A DNA stretch of 38,464 nt from a virus: positions 1 to 38,464 of the IMG/VR virus record IMGVR_UViG_3300042560_002307, one strand, 5' to 3'. Made by a program: the position numbers and the translations under genes. Under the pieces are notes generated by a model. The model was not told where the DNA came from and ran no database searches. It saw only the letters and a list, made by a program, of their open reading frames with translations. This document shows, one piece after another, positions 25,859-34,398 of this stretch (the stretch's first letter is position 1; each line of letters begins with the position of its first letter).

Positions 25859-26137
25859 GTGAATCAGCGAATCTTTATACGCTACCCTAATCGAAAACTG
25901 TATGATGCGGCTAACTCTTGCTATGTTTCCGCAGCAGCAGTTTTAGATATGATCAGAGGCGGCGTTGATGTAAAGATAGTTGATAAAGCTAATATGGTTG
26001 ATGTTACTGGGGCTGTTTTAATAAAAGCAGTTGTTGACGAAAACATTTCACAGTTCTATACTGATGAAAGTGTACACCTTCTCATGAAGATTATTCGTGA
26101 AGGTGGTTTTGCAGAATATAGTAAAAAACTTCTATAG
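25859..26137 (+). CDS. Stand-alone PhaR-type (PHA/PHB regulator) DNA-binding domain protein
   Basis: 92 aa beginning at GTG (25859), with GGAG at 25849-25852. Residues 4-~65 match the PHB/PHA accumulation regulator DNA-binding domain closely in pattern: RIFIRYPNRKLYDAANSCYVS, then AVLDMIRGGVDVKIVDK and DVTGAVLIKAVVDE, the signature order of PhaR (R..KYPNRRLYDT..S.Y). In bacteria PhaR represses polyhydroxyalkanoate granule genes and has a further C-terminal region, absent here. No PHA gene is nearby. Sandwiched 2 bases after the annealing protein and 8 before the next gene, in the replication operon. It may act on phage or host promoters; target unknown. Confidence 0.8.
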   Translation: MNQRIFIRYPNRKLYDAANSCYVSAAAVLDMIRGGVDVKIVDKANMVDVTGAVLIKAVVDENISQFYTDESVHLLMKIIREGGFAEYSKKLL

Positions 26138-26145
26138 GAGGAAGT

Positions 26146-26745
26146 ATGGGATTCACAAGAGAGAAACGAAATGGTGCCGCTCGAGAAGAACGTAACAGTG
26201 GTGGTCGAGAAGAGCGTAGCGAGAGACGTTCTAGCAGACGTGATGAAGGCCGCTCTTCATCTCGTAGTAGCACACGAGGAAATGGCGAATATGCCTTTAC
26301 CAACATCGGTTCGGTAAAGCAAGGTCGAAACATGACCGATAAAGATGCGGCTGAGTTGAAAGGCTGTGGCGAGTCTATCAAGCTACAACTCTACATGCCT
26401 GCTGTTAATCAGGTTGTGCTCAGCAAAGATGCTGTTATGGGAATTAAGTTGGGACGACGTAGCGACGATAAAAACTTCGTGCTCGGTCAAGCTTATCTTC
26501 CGATGGGCTCTTTGACTCCTACTAAAAAGACTAATGATGATCTAGCTGACTTCTTGGGTGAGTTTTCTAAGATTGAAGACTTTGATTTGATTGCTCAAAT
26601 CTACTTGCCCAAGGATGTTAAGACGGTGACGCTAAACAACGGCGCTACACTTTTGTTAACTTTTAAAACCGGAGACAAAGCCGAAGATCTTAAGTTTGTA
26701 CTTGGTACTTTGGCGCTTGCAAACGATAGCTCTAACGAGGACTAA
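26146..26745 (+). CDS. Arg/Ser-rich N-terminal protein in replication operon (199 aa)
   Basis: AGGAGG lies just before the ATG. The first ~48 residues are a disordered, highly basic Arg-Ser-Glu-rich stretch (REERSERRSSRRDEGRSSSR within it). The C-terminal ~150 residues form a folded domain (YAFTNIGSVKQGRNMTDKDA; IKLQLYMPAVNQVVLSKDAV; VTLNNGATLLLTFKTGDKAE). Not recognised. Its position between the annealing/PhaR genes and primase-helicase, and its basic tail, suggest nucleic-acid binding, possibly an SSB-like or loader role; this is inference only. Confidence 0.6.
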   Translation: MGFTREKRNGAAREERNSGGREERSERRSSRRDEGRSSSRSSTRGNGEYAFTNIGSVKQGRNMTDKDAAELKGCGESIKLQLYMPAVNQVVLSKDAVMGIKLGRRSDDKNFVLGQAYLPMGSLTPTKKTNDDLADFLGEFSKIEDFDLIAQIYLPKDVKTVTLNNGATLLLTFKTGDKAEDLKFVLGTLALANDSSNED

Positions 26746-26748
26746 TCA

Positions 26749-28959
26749 ATGCTTATTCGTGTTACCCAGACCGTCCAAGATAAAGGTCGGCTGGTAGCAC
26801 CAGAAGAGCTTGACGCTATCGTAAGTTCCGACCGTAAGGTTGACTGGTACTACTCGCCCTTTTTATATGGTGACGATGCAAAGCAGTACGTAGAGGCCAA
26901 CAATGGCTCTATCTCAGGCTATTCCGGTGAGACCTGGACCGATACTTTGTATTGGGACTTGGACTCTGAGGATGACCTAGATAAAGTCATCAAGGCTACG
27001 GTCAGCCTTTTGGACAAGTTGTTTGACATCGGCGAAGGCTTCGGCGATGCCGTGGAAGTTTACTTCTCGGGCAACAAAGGGGTACACATCTTACTGCGTA
27101 CCAAGAATAAGTTCAAACCTACCGAGGTTTCTCGAATTTGTTATAACATCGCCAAAGAAGCGGACATACTTTCGGTGTTTGACACGGTCGTGTACAATCC
27201 TACTAGAATATTTCGAGTAGCAAATACTAGACATAAAAAGTCAGGTTTATATAAGATTCAGCTTCGTCTATCTGAGATTGCAGATGCTTCTTTTGACGTG
27301 GCGGCTATTAAAGAGCTTGCTAAAAAGCCACGATTTAATGTAGAAGAAACGGCTAAGCCAGTAGAAGCCGCACTTCTTTTAGAACGCTATAAAGAAAAAA
27401 GCTCTAAGACCAACGTCGTAGATCTCAAGAAGTTTGAGGGCGGAGGTACGGTAGAAAGTACTGCTGATGTCGTAGTGCCTGAAGGCATGAGACGATGTAA
27501 CTATCTTTTGGAACTGGGACACTTTGGTAAAGGAGAGCGAAGTAACGCTCTTATAAGAATCGCTTCATATTGCAAACTTAAGAAGGGTTTAGACAAAGAT
27601 CAAACTCGTCAAATTTTATACCTTGCCATGGAGCGTAGGGCCGCCTTAGGACTAGGTTCTGAAACTTGGGACGAGAAGGAAATCGAAAGCACAGTTTTAA
27701 ATCAGGTGTTCTCTGACCGATGGAGAGACGGTTACTTTACTTGTACCGGAGAAAAGGCAGACGTGTTCTTGCAGGGGATTTGTGACAAGGGTCCTGGCTG
27801 CTGCATGATCAAGCCTAAGCCTCAGGTAATGACCATGGGGATCGAAGCTCTGATTGAGCAGTACAAAAAATACGCCTCTGAATCTCCCGAGATCTACCCC
27901 AAGTTTGGAATCGATTGGTTGGATAAGTATATCCGTTTGCGCCCTAGGAACTTCTCTATGATCAACGGCGCTAACGGCTCAGGCAAAACTAGCTTGGCTA
28001 CGCAGCTTATTGACAACTTGAATAGACAGCAGTTGTATCACTTTTTCTTTTCAGCGGACATGGCGGATTCGTCGTTGTTTGAAAAGCTGGGTGCGAAGTA
28101 CACTCAGTACGATCAAGCGCAGATTGAGTCGGCTTTTCAACGTGTTATTAAAGATCAGAAGCCTTCGCAGAAAGATCAAGATATAGTTTCCGAAGTCATA
28201 ACTAAGCTTAAAGCAACTTTGCCATATACGATTTTTGACTTCTCGTCCTCCATTCAGTCTGATTATATTGAGAAGACCATTAGGGAGACTGAGGCGGCGA
28301 AAAGTATCAAGGTGCGTTTGGCTATCATCGACTATGCCGGACGAATGAAGTCAGAGCACGACAACGCATACATGAACGCTACGCAGAACGCCACCGACGC
28401 TAATACGATTGCCAAGCGTTGTGATTGTCACCTAGTTTACATCTCTCAGATTGCTCGAGAACAGGGCGACCATATTAAGCCTTTGCGCACGAGCCGAGTA
28501 TCTAAAGATTCGGGAGCTTGGGAAGAGAACGCTACGGCAGTACTAAACGTATGGCGTCCTATGGGCTTTGATCCTGCTATTGATCGATATATTCACCTGT
28601 TCATAGGTAAAAACCGAGGCCCTGGCGTGAGTGCCGAGCATGTCATGTGGTGGGATGGTAAAGAGGGCTCGTTTAGAGAGCTTAACGATGATGAGTATGA
28701 GCATTACGTAGAGTTATGTCAGCAGAACTACGAACGAAGGGGCACTGAGGCTCCGCACAGAGACGGCTACGACAATAGGTCTGGCGATCAGATTCGAGCT
28801 TCTAACTCAGCATTTGACAGACGAGGTCAAAGAGACGATAATGATGAAAGCGATGAAGAATATGAACGTAGAACAAGAGGCGAAGGTTATTCAGAAGAAA
28901 GAGTCCAAAAAGGACTACGTGCTTCTGAAGGACGAAAGCAGTTTAAGCAAGATGCTTGA
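26749..28959 (+). CDS. Primase-helicase: archaeo-eukaryotic-type primase fused to DnaB-like helicase
   Basis: 736 aa. The N-terminal primase domain shows YWDLDSED (Asp70, Asp72), the loop FSGNKGVH (106-113) and IFRVANTRHKKSGLYK (154-169), the three motifs of archaeo-eukaryotic primase/PrimPol folds. A linker with cysteines (Cys332, Cys345, Cys351, Cys352) may bind metal. The C-terminal RecA-like helicase shows Walker A GANGSGKT (407-414), Walker B LAIIDYAGRM (Asp528), ISQIAREQ (565-572) and KNRGPG (621-626), matching DnaB-type helicases. The fusion replaces the separate bacterial-type primase and helicase of T4. The last ~100 residues are charged and overlap the start of the polymerase gene. 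It unwinds and primes at the phage fork. Confidence 0.85.
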   Translation: MLIRVTQTVQDKGRLVAPEELDAIVSSDRKVDWYYSPFLYGDDAKQYVEANNGSISGYSGETWTDTLYWDLDSEDDLDKVIKATVSLLDKLFDIGEGFGDAVEVYFSGNKGVHILLRTKNKFKPTEVSRICYNIAKEADILSVFDTVVYNPTRIFRVANTRHKKSGLYKIQLRLSEIADASFDVAAIKELAKKPRFNVEETAKPVEAALLLERYKEKSSKTNVVDLKKFEGGGTVESTADVVVPEGMRRCNYLLELGHFGKGERSNALIRIASYCKLKKGLDKDQTRQILYLAMERRAALGLGSETWDEKEIESTVLNQVFSDRWRDGYFTCTGEKADVFLQGICDKGPGCCMIKPKPQVMTMGIEALIEQYKKYASESPEIYPKFGIDWLDKYIRLRPRNFSMINGANGSGKTSLATQLIDNLNRQQLYHFFFSADMADSSLFEKLGAKYTQYDQAQIESAFQRVIKDQKPSQKDQDIVSEVITKLKATLPYTIFDFSSSIQSDYIEKTIRETEAAKSIKVRLAIIDYAGRMKSEHDNAYMNATQNATDANTIAKRCDCHLVYISQIAREQGDHIKPLRTSRVSKDSGAWEENATAVLNVWRPMGFDPAIDRYIHLFIGKNRGPGVSAEHVMWWDGKEGSFRELNDDEYEHYVELCQQNYERRGTEAPHRDGYDNRSGDQIRASNSAFDRRGQRDDNDESDEEYERRTRGEGYSEERVQKGLRASEGRKQFKQDA

Positions 28960-31261
28960 CTATGTCCTAGGTCTTAACTATGTCGCATTCGACATTGAGA
29001 CCAACGGACTAGGCGAGCATAAGGTGCAAACTATCGGTGTGGCCGTGTCAGGTCACTTTGATGTTGGCTATTATGCTGCCTTTTATGACTGGAATCCAGT
29101 TACCAAAAAACTCGTGCGCCTTATCAGCGAAGAAGCTGAGCGTAAGTTTATCGCCGACCTTTGCAAGATTCTAAGCACTAAAAAGTTAATCCTACATAAC
29201 GCCCTTTTCGACGTGACCGTGTTTAGACATCAGTACGGTATTAACCTGACTGATTCAGTCTACTGTGATACGATGCTGCTCAAGCACACCTTGGATGAAG
29301 AGCGCCCTTTCGGTTTGAAGGATTTGGCCGTCCTCTATAAGGAAGAGATTGGCATACCTAAAGAGGACGTGGCTAATCAAGAGCAGTTGGAACTGGCCGA
29401 AAGTGTTAAGCGTAACGGCGGTAAATGGACGAATGATGATAAAGAGATCTGGAAGGGCGAAGTTGATATCGTAGGCTACTACGCCTGTGCGGACGTTGAC
29501 TTGACGCTTAAGATCTTTGATTACTTCGAGGATCGACTCTTTAAAGAGAAGTTGGACGAATTCTTCTATGAGCAAGAGGTCATGCCGCTGTTCAGGGAAG
29601 CTACTACTCAGATGAAGTACAACGGCGTTTACGTTTCAGTGCCGTATTTTGAAGACCTTAAGAAAGAGATCACAGGGCAGATCGAGACGTTGCGTCGAGA
29701 GATTTTCGAACTTATCGAAGATGACGTACAGGAGTTCGTTCAAAAGCTTGTACGAGAAAGTGTTGATGTAACCAAGACCGGAACCTTTGCGCAAGAGCTT
29801 TTAGCGTACTACGCCATTACTCCACCAGTTGCTAAGAAGACTGGCAGGGTTACTTTGGCTAAATCGGCGTTACACGCTTTATGCGAAGAGTATCCAGGGC
29901 ATCCGGCTTTGGCGTGGTTAACTTACGAACCTATCATGGCCTCTCGTTTAGAGATCGGCGAAGATGGCAAGTTCGTTCATACTAAGCCCGAACGAGTTTA
30001 CAGCGTAGATCCTGACGAACCAGAGCTTGATGAGGATGTTGTACTCGAGATCAAGAAGAAGATCTATCTTGAGCGCAACCCTGAAAACCCTTTTATATTT
30101 AACTTAAACTCTAATCAGCACTTGGCCTGGTTGCTGTTTGATAAGTATGACTGCGAACCTGGGGAGCTTTCTCGTAAAACGCAACGACCTAAGGTTGATG
30201 CTGACTCGCTTGAGAAGTATGATCATCTGCCATTTATCAAAAAACTTCTTGAAGCTAAGAAGCTAGAGAAGATGTTATCGACCTACATTCTGCCTATCCT
30301 TGAGATACACGATGACGGATGGATTTACCCTTCGATGCAAGCCTGGGGTACGACTTCAGGTCGTTATTCTTGCGGAGGCGGATTGAATCTTCAGACACTT
30401 CCACGAGATGATAAACGTATTAAAGCAGGATTTATTGCCCCGCCTGGATACTCTATAGTCAACGCCGACTTTGCGGCCCTAGAGCCTAGGATTTTCTCGT
30501 GGGTCTCAGGCGATGCCGGTCTTAAGATGGTTTGGCAAAAGGGCCTTGACCTATACTCGCAGATCGCTATCGACGTGTTTGGTCTGGATGGCGTCAGCGC
30601 AGATCCAAATGCCAAGAACTTCCTTAAGAAAGTCGATCCTGATGCTCGACAAAAAACTAAAGTGTTTACCTTGGCGGTTCCTTACGGGGCTAATGCGTGG
30701 AGGGTCGCAGCATTGATGGGAATTGAAGTCGATGCTGCACAAGAGATCGTAGACAACTATCTTGATAGCTATCCGCAACTAAAAACGTACATGGCTAATC
30801 AAGAACGCTCAGCTATGCGTAACGGTATGGTGCGGACTAAGTTTGGTCGTGTACGCCATTTGCCAGGATGCAAGAAGCTTTACGAAAAGTACGGCACCAG
30901 AATCATGGATAAGCGTGCCATGAAAGGAATTCTTGGCGAAGAAGTTGGAAACGAGATGTACTATAAGTTCAGAAATTATTTGAACAATAGTAAAAACTTT
31001 CCGATTCAAGCGACTGCTGCCCACGTGTGTAATGCTGCTTTGATTAAACTTTCTCGACTATTTAAAAAGAATAAGATCGATGGCTGGATCGCCCTTCAAG
31101 TGCATGACGAAATTACCTGCATAGTACGAGAAGATCAAGCCGAGTTTGCTTCAGAACTTTTAAAAGAATCGATGGAAAAAAACGTAATTACTGAACGAAT
31201 TGATATTCCAATTCTGGCCGAGCCCATTATCGCTGACTCACTTGCAGACGCAAAAGATTAA
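28841..31261 (+). CDS. Family A DNA polymerase with 3'-5' exonuclease
   Basis: The frame is open from a TTG at 28814, but ATG 28841 (after AGAGA) is preferred; the region before the exonuclease domain (KKDYVLLKDESS) is conserved in type, so the gene must overlap the helicase by at least ~60 bases, and by 119 with this start. About 806 aa. Exonuclease motifs: VAFDIETNG (Asp51, Glu53), HNALFDVTVF (Asp124), YACADVDLT (Asp218). Polymerase motif A NADFAALEPRI (Asp543), motif B RQKTKVFTLAVPYG, motif C LQVHDEITC. Motif B has Leu where E. coli Pol I has Phe762. NFPIQATAAHVCNAAL before motif C is typical of phage family A enzymes. It lacks the 5' nuclease domain. Replicative polymerase of the phage. 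Confidence 0.93.
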   Translation: MMKAMKNMNVEQEAKVIQKKESKKDYVLLKDESSLSKMLDYVLGLNYVAFDIETNGLGEHKVQTIGVAVSGHFDVGYYAAFYDWNPVTKKLVRLISEEAERKFIADLCKILSTKKLILHNALFDVTVFRHQYGINLTDSVYCDTMLLKHTLDEERPFGLKDLAVLYKEEIGIPKEDVANQEQLELAESVKRNGGKWTNDDKEIWKGEVDIVGYYACADVDLTLKIFDYFEDRLFKEKLDEFFYEQEVMPLFREATTQMKYNGVYVSVPYFEDLKKEITGQIETLRREIFELIEDDVQEFVQKLVRESVDVTKTGTFAQELLAYYAITPPVAKKTGRVTLAKSALHALCEEYPGHPALAWLTYEPIMASRLEIGEDGKFVHTKPERVYSVDPDEPELDEDVVLEIKKKIYLERNPENPFIFNLNSNQHLAWLLFDKYDCEPGELSRKTQRPKVDADSLEKYDHLPFIKKLLEAKKLEKMLSTYILPILEIHDDGWIYPSMQAWGTTSGRYSCGGGLNLQTLPRDDKRIKAGFIAPPGYSIVNADFAALEPRIFSWVSGDAGLKMVWQKGLDLYSQIAIDVFGLDGVSADPNAKNFLKKVDPDARQKTKVFTLAVPYGANAWRVAALMGIEVDAAQEIVDNYLDSYPQLKTYMANQERSAMRNGMVRTKFGRVRHLPGCKKLYEKYGTRIMDKRAMKGILGEEVGNEMYYKFRNYLNNSKNFPIQATAAHVCNAALIKLSRLFKKNKIDGWIALQVHDEITCIVREDQAEFASELLKESMEKNVITERIDIPILAEPIIADSLADAKD

Positions 31262-31270
31262 GAGGTGTGT

Positions 31271-32572
31271 ATGAAGACAAAAAAACCTGCTGCTAAAAAG
31301 CCGAAAGAGATCGTAAAGCTGTTTTTGAGCAGTATGAAAAAGATTGCAAAGCAACTCGACAAGCCCGCCGAGGACATCACTGCAGCGCAGTTCTGGGCCA
31401 ATGATCCCAACGATATACCTGAGTGGGAAGTTCGTCGAGTCGGCGGTTTTAAGAATCTTAAGGATCTTTACTTTCCGAAGTCAGAGGAAGATCTCGTAGT
31501 TAAAAAGACTGCGGAGCTTGTTAGTTCGCATCGAAAAAAGATTGAGAATCAACTAGGCACTCGAGCAATGCTTAACAAAGAGTTCGCCGAATCATTCCAA
31601 GAGACCGTTTCTAAGATCGATTTTAAGATCCACAAACCTGTTAAGGATACAAAGATCATCAAAAAACCTAGTGCTCGCACGCTAGTTGCGCACATGTCAG
31701 ATACGCATTTTGGTTGTAACGTAGACTCGGCTGAGATGGGCGGTCTTAATCGTTACGACTGGACTATCGCCTCTCGACGAGCCGCCTTGTTCGCAGAGCA
31801 GATCGTTAAGTACAAGCCGCACTATCGCAAAGAAACTGATCTTGTATTGGTAATCAACGGAGACATCATCGCCGGTATGATTCACAATCAAGAATGGTTT
31901 GTAGACCTTTTGACTACTCAGTTTGCGGGAACTCTCAGCATCCTCACTCAGATGATCTCTTATCTGGCACAGAACTTTCGAAATGTTAAGGTCGTATTTC
32001 AGCCTGGAAATCATGGTAGATCTATGCACAAAGCTTCAACTGAACGAGGCACTACCCACAAGTGGGACTCGTATGAGACGCAGATCTACATCGCCATTCG
32101 AGAAGTTTGCAAAGCCAAACTACCGAACGTTACTGTAGATATTCCGGTGAGTCCATTTGCGATCTTTGAAGCCCAAGGTCACAACTTCTTCGTTACACAC
32201 GGCGACACGGTTATCAACGTGGGAAATCCTGGAAAGGCGATCAACATCGGCTCGATCAACAACCAAGTTAACAAGCTCAACGCTTCGCACTTGGGCGGTA
32301 ATAAGAAGTTTGCTGGGGTGATCATAGGACATGTCCACACTCCTACCCTACAGCTTATGGAGTCTGGTTGTATGTTAATCATCAACGGTTGTTTGAGCGG
32401 CCTTGATCCTTATGCTAACTCTATTGGAATCTTTGATTCTAATCCTACGCAGCAAATCTTTGAAGTAACCGAGAAGCATGCCGTAGGTGATGTACGCTTT
32501 ATTCAGGTAAAGGATGCTGACAATAACACGGCTTTGGATAATATTATCGAGCCTTTCAAAGGACTGTTCTAA
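31271..32572 (+). CDS. Calcineurin-like metallophosphoesterase
   Basis: 433 aa from ATG 31271, chosen for the AGAGG site 5 bases upstream over an earlier GTG at 31265. The five metallophosphoesterase blocks are intact (~144-356): SDTHFG, NGDIIAG, PGNHGR, VTHGD and IGHVHTP. The N-terminal ~130 residues are helical and basic, including a segment around 40-70 (WANDPNDIPEWEVRRVG, then GFKNLKDLYFP) that looks like a small DNA-binding helix module. Comparable enzymes include SbcD/Mre11 nucleases, but no SbcC/gp46 ATPase is nearby. A nuclease or phosphatase in DNA processing is likely; substrate unknown. Stop overlaps the next ATG (TAATG). Confidence 0.85.
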   Translation: MKTKKPAAKKPKEIVKLFLSSMKKIAKQLDKPAEDITAAQFWANDPNDIPEWEVRRVGGFKNLKDLYFPKSEEDLVVKKTAELVSSHRKKIENQLGTRAMLNKEFAESFQETVSKIDFKIHKPVKDTKIIKKPSARTLVAHMSDTHFGCNVDSAEMGGLNRYDWTIASRRAALFAEQIVKYKPHYRKETDLVLVINGDIIAGMIHNQEWFVDLLTTQFAGTLSILTQMISYLAQNFRNVKVVFQPGNHGRSMHKASTERGTTHKWDSYETQIYIAIREVCKAKLPNVTVDIPVSPFAIFEAQGHNFFVTHGDTVINVGNPGKAINIGSINNQVNKLNASHLGGNKKFAGVIIGHVHTPTLQLMESGCMLIINGCLSGLDPYANSIGIFDSNPTQQIFEVTEKHAVGDVRFIQVKDADNNTALDNIIEPFKGLF

Positions 32573-33033
32573 TGAAAGGCAAAAGAAAACCATTTAGTAA
32601 AAGTTTACACGGTGCGCATGATGACAAGGCTCGTAAAGCTGCTATTGAGTTCTTTACTCGCAAAGGTTTTCACGCTATCGAGAATCCCAACACCAAAGGT
32701 GTAGATATCTTGGTGTTTGATCCTAAGAACAATGATACTCATCACGTACATTTTTATGTCGAGGTCGAGGTTAAAAACAACTGGGCCGCTAAAACGTTTC
32801 AGTATGATACGCTCCAAATCCCCGAAAGAAAGGGTAAATACCTGGAGATGTACGGAGATAAGATTTTATACATGATCTTCTCAAAAGACTTGACACAGGC
32901 CTTAATTGCCGATAGTGTTAGTTTTAAGAGCGCAAAACTAAAAGAAGTTAGCAACAAGTACATGTACAGCGGCGAGTACTTCTTTCAGGTTCCAGTTAAG
33001 GACTGCGAGCTTGTGCAGATGGAGGAAAAATGA
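32572..33033 (+). CDS. PD-(D/E)XK-like nuclease candidate (153 aa)
   Basis: Translationally coupled to the metallophosphoesterase. A helical basic start (HDDKARKAAIEFFTRKGFHA) is followed by TKGVDILVFDPKNND (Asp in the PD position) and FYVEVEVKNNW, which together fit the D...ExK order of restriction-like nucleases (about residues 43-70). The rest (RKGKYLEMYGDKILYMIFSK) fits the remaining core strand and helix. The E of ExK is in EVEVK. Likely a small endonuclease acting on DNA during replication or recombination; the family is known for divergence, so certainty is moderate. Overlaps the next gene by 4 bases. Confidence 0.6.
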   Translation: MKGKRKPFSKSLHGAHDDKARKAAIEFFTRKGFHAIENPNTKGVDILVFDPKNNDTHHVHFYVEVEVKNNWAAKTFQYDTLQIPERKGKYLEMYGDKILYMIFSKDLTQALIADSVSFKSAKLKEVSNKYMYSGEYFFQVPVKDCELVQMEEK

Positions 33034-33806
33034 AAGTAGTATCATTCACAGGACCTAAAGGTAGCGGTAAAGACACTTCGGCAGATCTGTTAAAAGCTGA
33101 GGGCATTGCAGATGGCAGTATTTCGTTTGCAGGGCCTCTCAAGAAGATCTGCATGGAGGTGTTTCAACTGCATCACAACTACATGAATGATCCTATTCTT
33201 AAAGAAAAACCTCTGAAGGAACCTATTACTATCACTCCCAAGTTACTCCGCAAGGTCAACCAACTTATGATGGACTACTTGGATATCGACGAGTTTTATT
33301 ACAATCCTAATAAAGCTTCCGTAGTTGGGCTTGAAGGTCAAATCCTTAGCTCTCCTCGAGAAATTCTTCAAATCATCGGTACTGAGTGGATTCGTAATCG
33401 CATTCATCCTGATTGGCACCTGCAAGCTGCGTTTGCTAAGAAGGCTATGTCGCAGCTTAATCCAGATGGTTTGTACTGCGTTACTGACGCCCGCTTTCCA
33501 AACGAGTATCAATTCTTGGCCGACCGCTTTGGAGAAGACTTCCGAGGCTTTTATGTAGAGCGCCCTGAAGCTGAAGAGCGCCTAGCGCAGAGTACTCATG
33601 CCTCTGAACTTCAAGTACTTGAAGTAAAAAAACTAATTACCTCTGAAAACATTTTAGTTAACAACGGTTCCATCGACGATCTTAAAAAGAAGCTGCTCAG
33701 CCTTAAGCTGAATGGCGCTGATGTGACCGCAAAACCTAAGACGAAAGGACAGTCTGGCAAGTTTAAATTTGCCAAGGCTGGAAAGAGCGATGAGGGAAGC
33801 TTCTGA
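33030..33806 (+). CDS. Deoxynucleoside monophosphate kinase (T4 gp1-like)
   Basis: GGAGG precedes the ATG. 258 aa with a P-loop SFTGPKGSGKDTSAD (residues 5-19), then SISFAGPLKKICMEVF and the LQIIGTEWIRNRIHPDWH stretch (~115-135) after SPRE, which recalls T4 gp1. VTDARFPNEY (~151-160) is the DVRF-type motif of the family. The C-terminal ~40 residues are basic and low complexity (AKPKTKGQSGKFKFAKAG). The enzyme phosphorylates dNMPs for phage DNA synthesis. The preceding genes make DNA, so context fits. The start of the next gene overlaps its end by 17 bases. Confidence 0.85.
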   Translation: MKVVSFTGPKGSGKDTSADLLKAEGIADGSISFAGPLKKICMEVFQLHHNYMNDPILKEKPLKEPITITPKLLRKVNQLMMDYLDIDEFYYNPNKASVVGLEGQILSSPREILQIIGTEWIRNRIHPDWHLQAAFAKKAMSQLNPDGLYCVTDARFPNEYQFLADRFGEDFRGFYVERPEAEERLAQSTHASELQVLEVKKLITSENILVNNGSIDDLKKKLLSLKLNGADVTAKPKTKGQSGKFKFAKAGKSDEGSF

Positions 33807-34398
33807 AACCGGACTCCCTGAGTTTGTGGAGTTTGAGACGAAGTATAAAATCGACGATCCCAAAATTCTTTGGGATTTTAAACACTTAGTTGAAACGGAA
33901 CTGGGTCGTAAAGACTTTTTATACGTACAGTCTGACGACTGCTATTACGTAAAAGATGAAGATTTTGTACGCTATCGCTTCTCCGATAATAAAAAGGATA
34001 AGCGTTCAGAGTTAACTATCAAACGTAAGATTGGCGAAAAGAACAACATCATTCGAGAGGAAGTCAATCTTCGAGTTGACAACAACACTTTCGACACCGT
34101 TGAGCGTTTTATTAAGTTGCAAGGCTTTGAGTTCAACTTTCGCATCAACAAGCAATGCCACATCTACCACGGCCCCGATTGTACTTTGGTGTTTTACTCC
34201 GTCCGTGACTTGGAGACCAATGAACTGTCCCATTTTATAGAAATTGAAGTTACTGAAGGCGCAGGCTTTACAGAAGAAGAATCTTGGAACATAATTAAGA
34301 AGTATGAAACAGCGTTATCGAAACTTGGTGTCTCTGCTCAAAGAAGGTCTCGGAAATCTTTATTTGAAATGTACAAAAGAGAGGTTAAAAATGTCTGA
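33790..34398 (+). CDS. CYTH-domain protein (triphosphatase-like)
   Basis: ATG 33790 is chosen over a TTG at 33769 because GGAAAGAG sits just upstream; 202 aa. CYTH signs: EFVEFETKYKIDDP near the N-terminus (the ExExK strand), FVRYRFSDNKKDKRSELTIKRK (~45-75) with alternating Arg/Lys, EEVNLRVD, LVFYSVRDLE and SHFIEIEVTEG (the acidic late strand), then KSLFEMYKRE. The CYTH tunnel binds triphosphates: class IV adenylate cyclases, thiamine triphosphatase and inorganic triphosphatases. The substrate here is unknown. Placed after dNMP kinase, a nucleotide or tripolyphosphate role is plausible. Confidence 0.75.
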   Translation: MREASETGLPEFVEFETKYKIDDPKILWDFKHLVETELGRKDFLYVQSDDCYYVKDEDFVRYRFSDNKKDKRSELTIKRKIGEKNNIIREEVNLRVDNNTFDTVERFIKLQGFEFNFRINKQCHIYHGPDCTLVFYSVRDLETNELSHFIEIEVTEGAGFTEEESWNIIKKYETALSKLGVSAQRRSRKSLFEMYKREVKNV

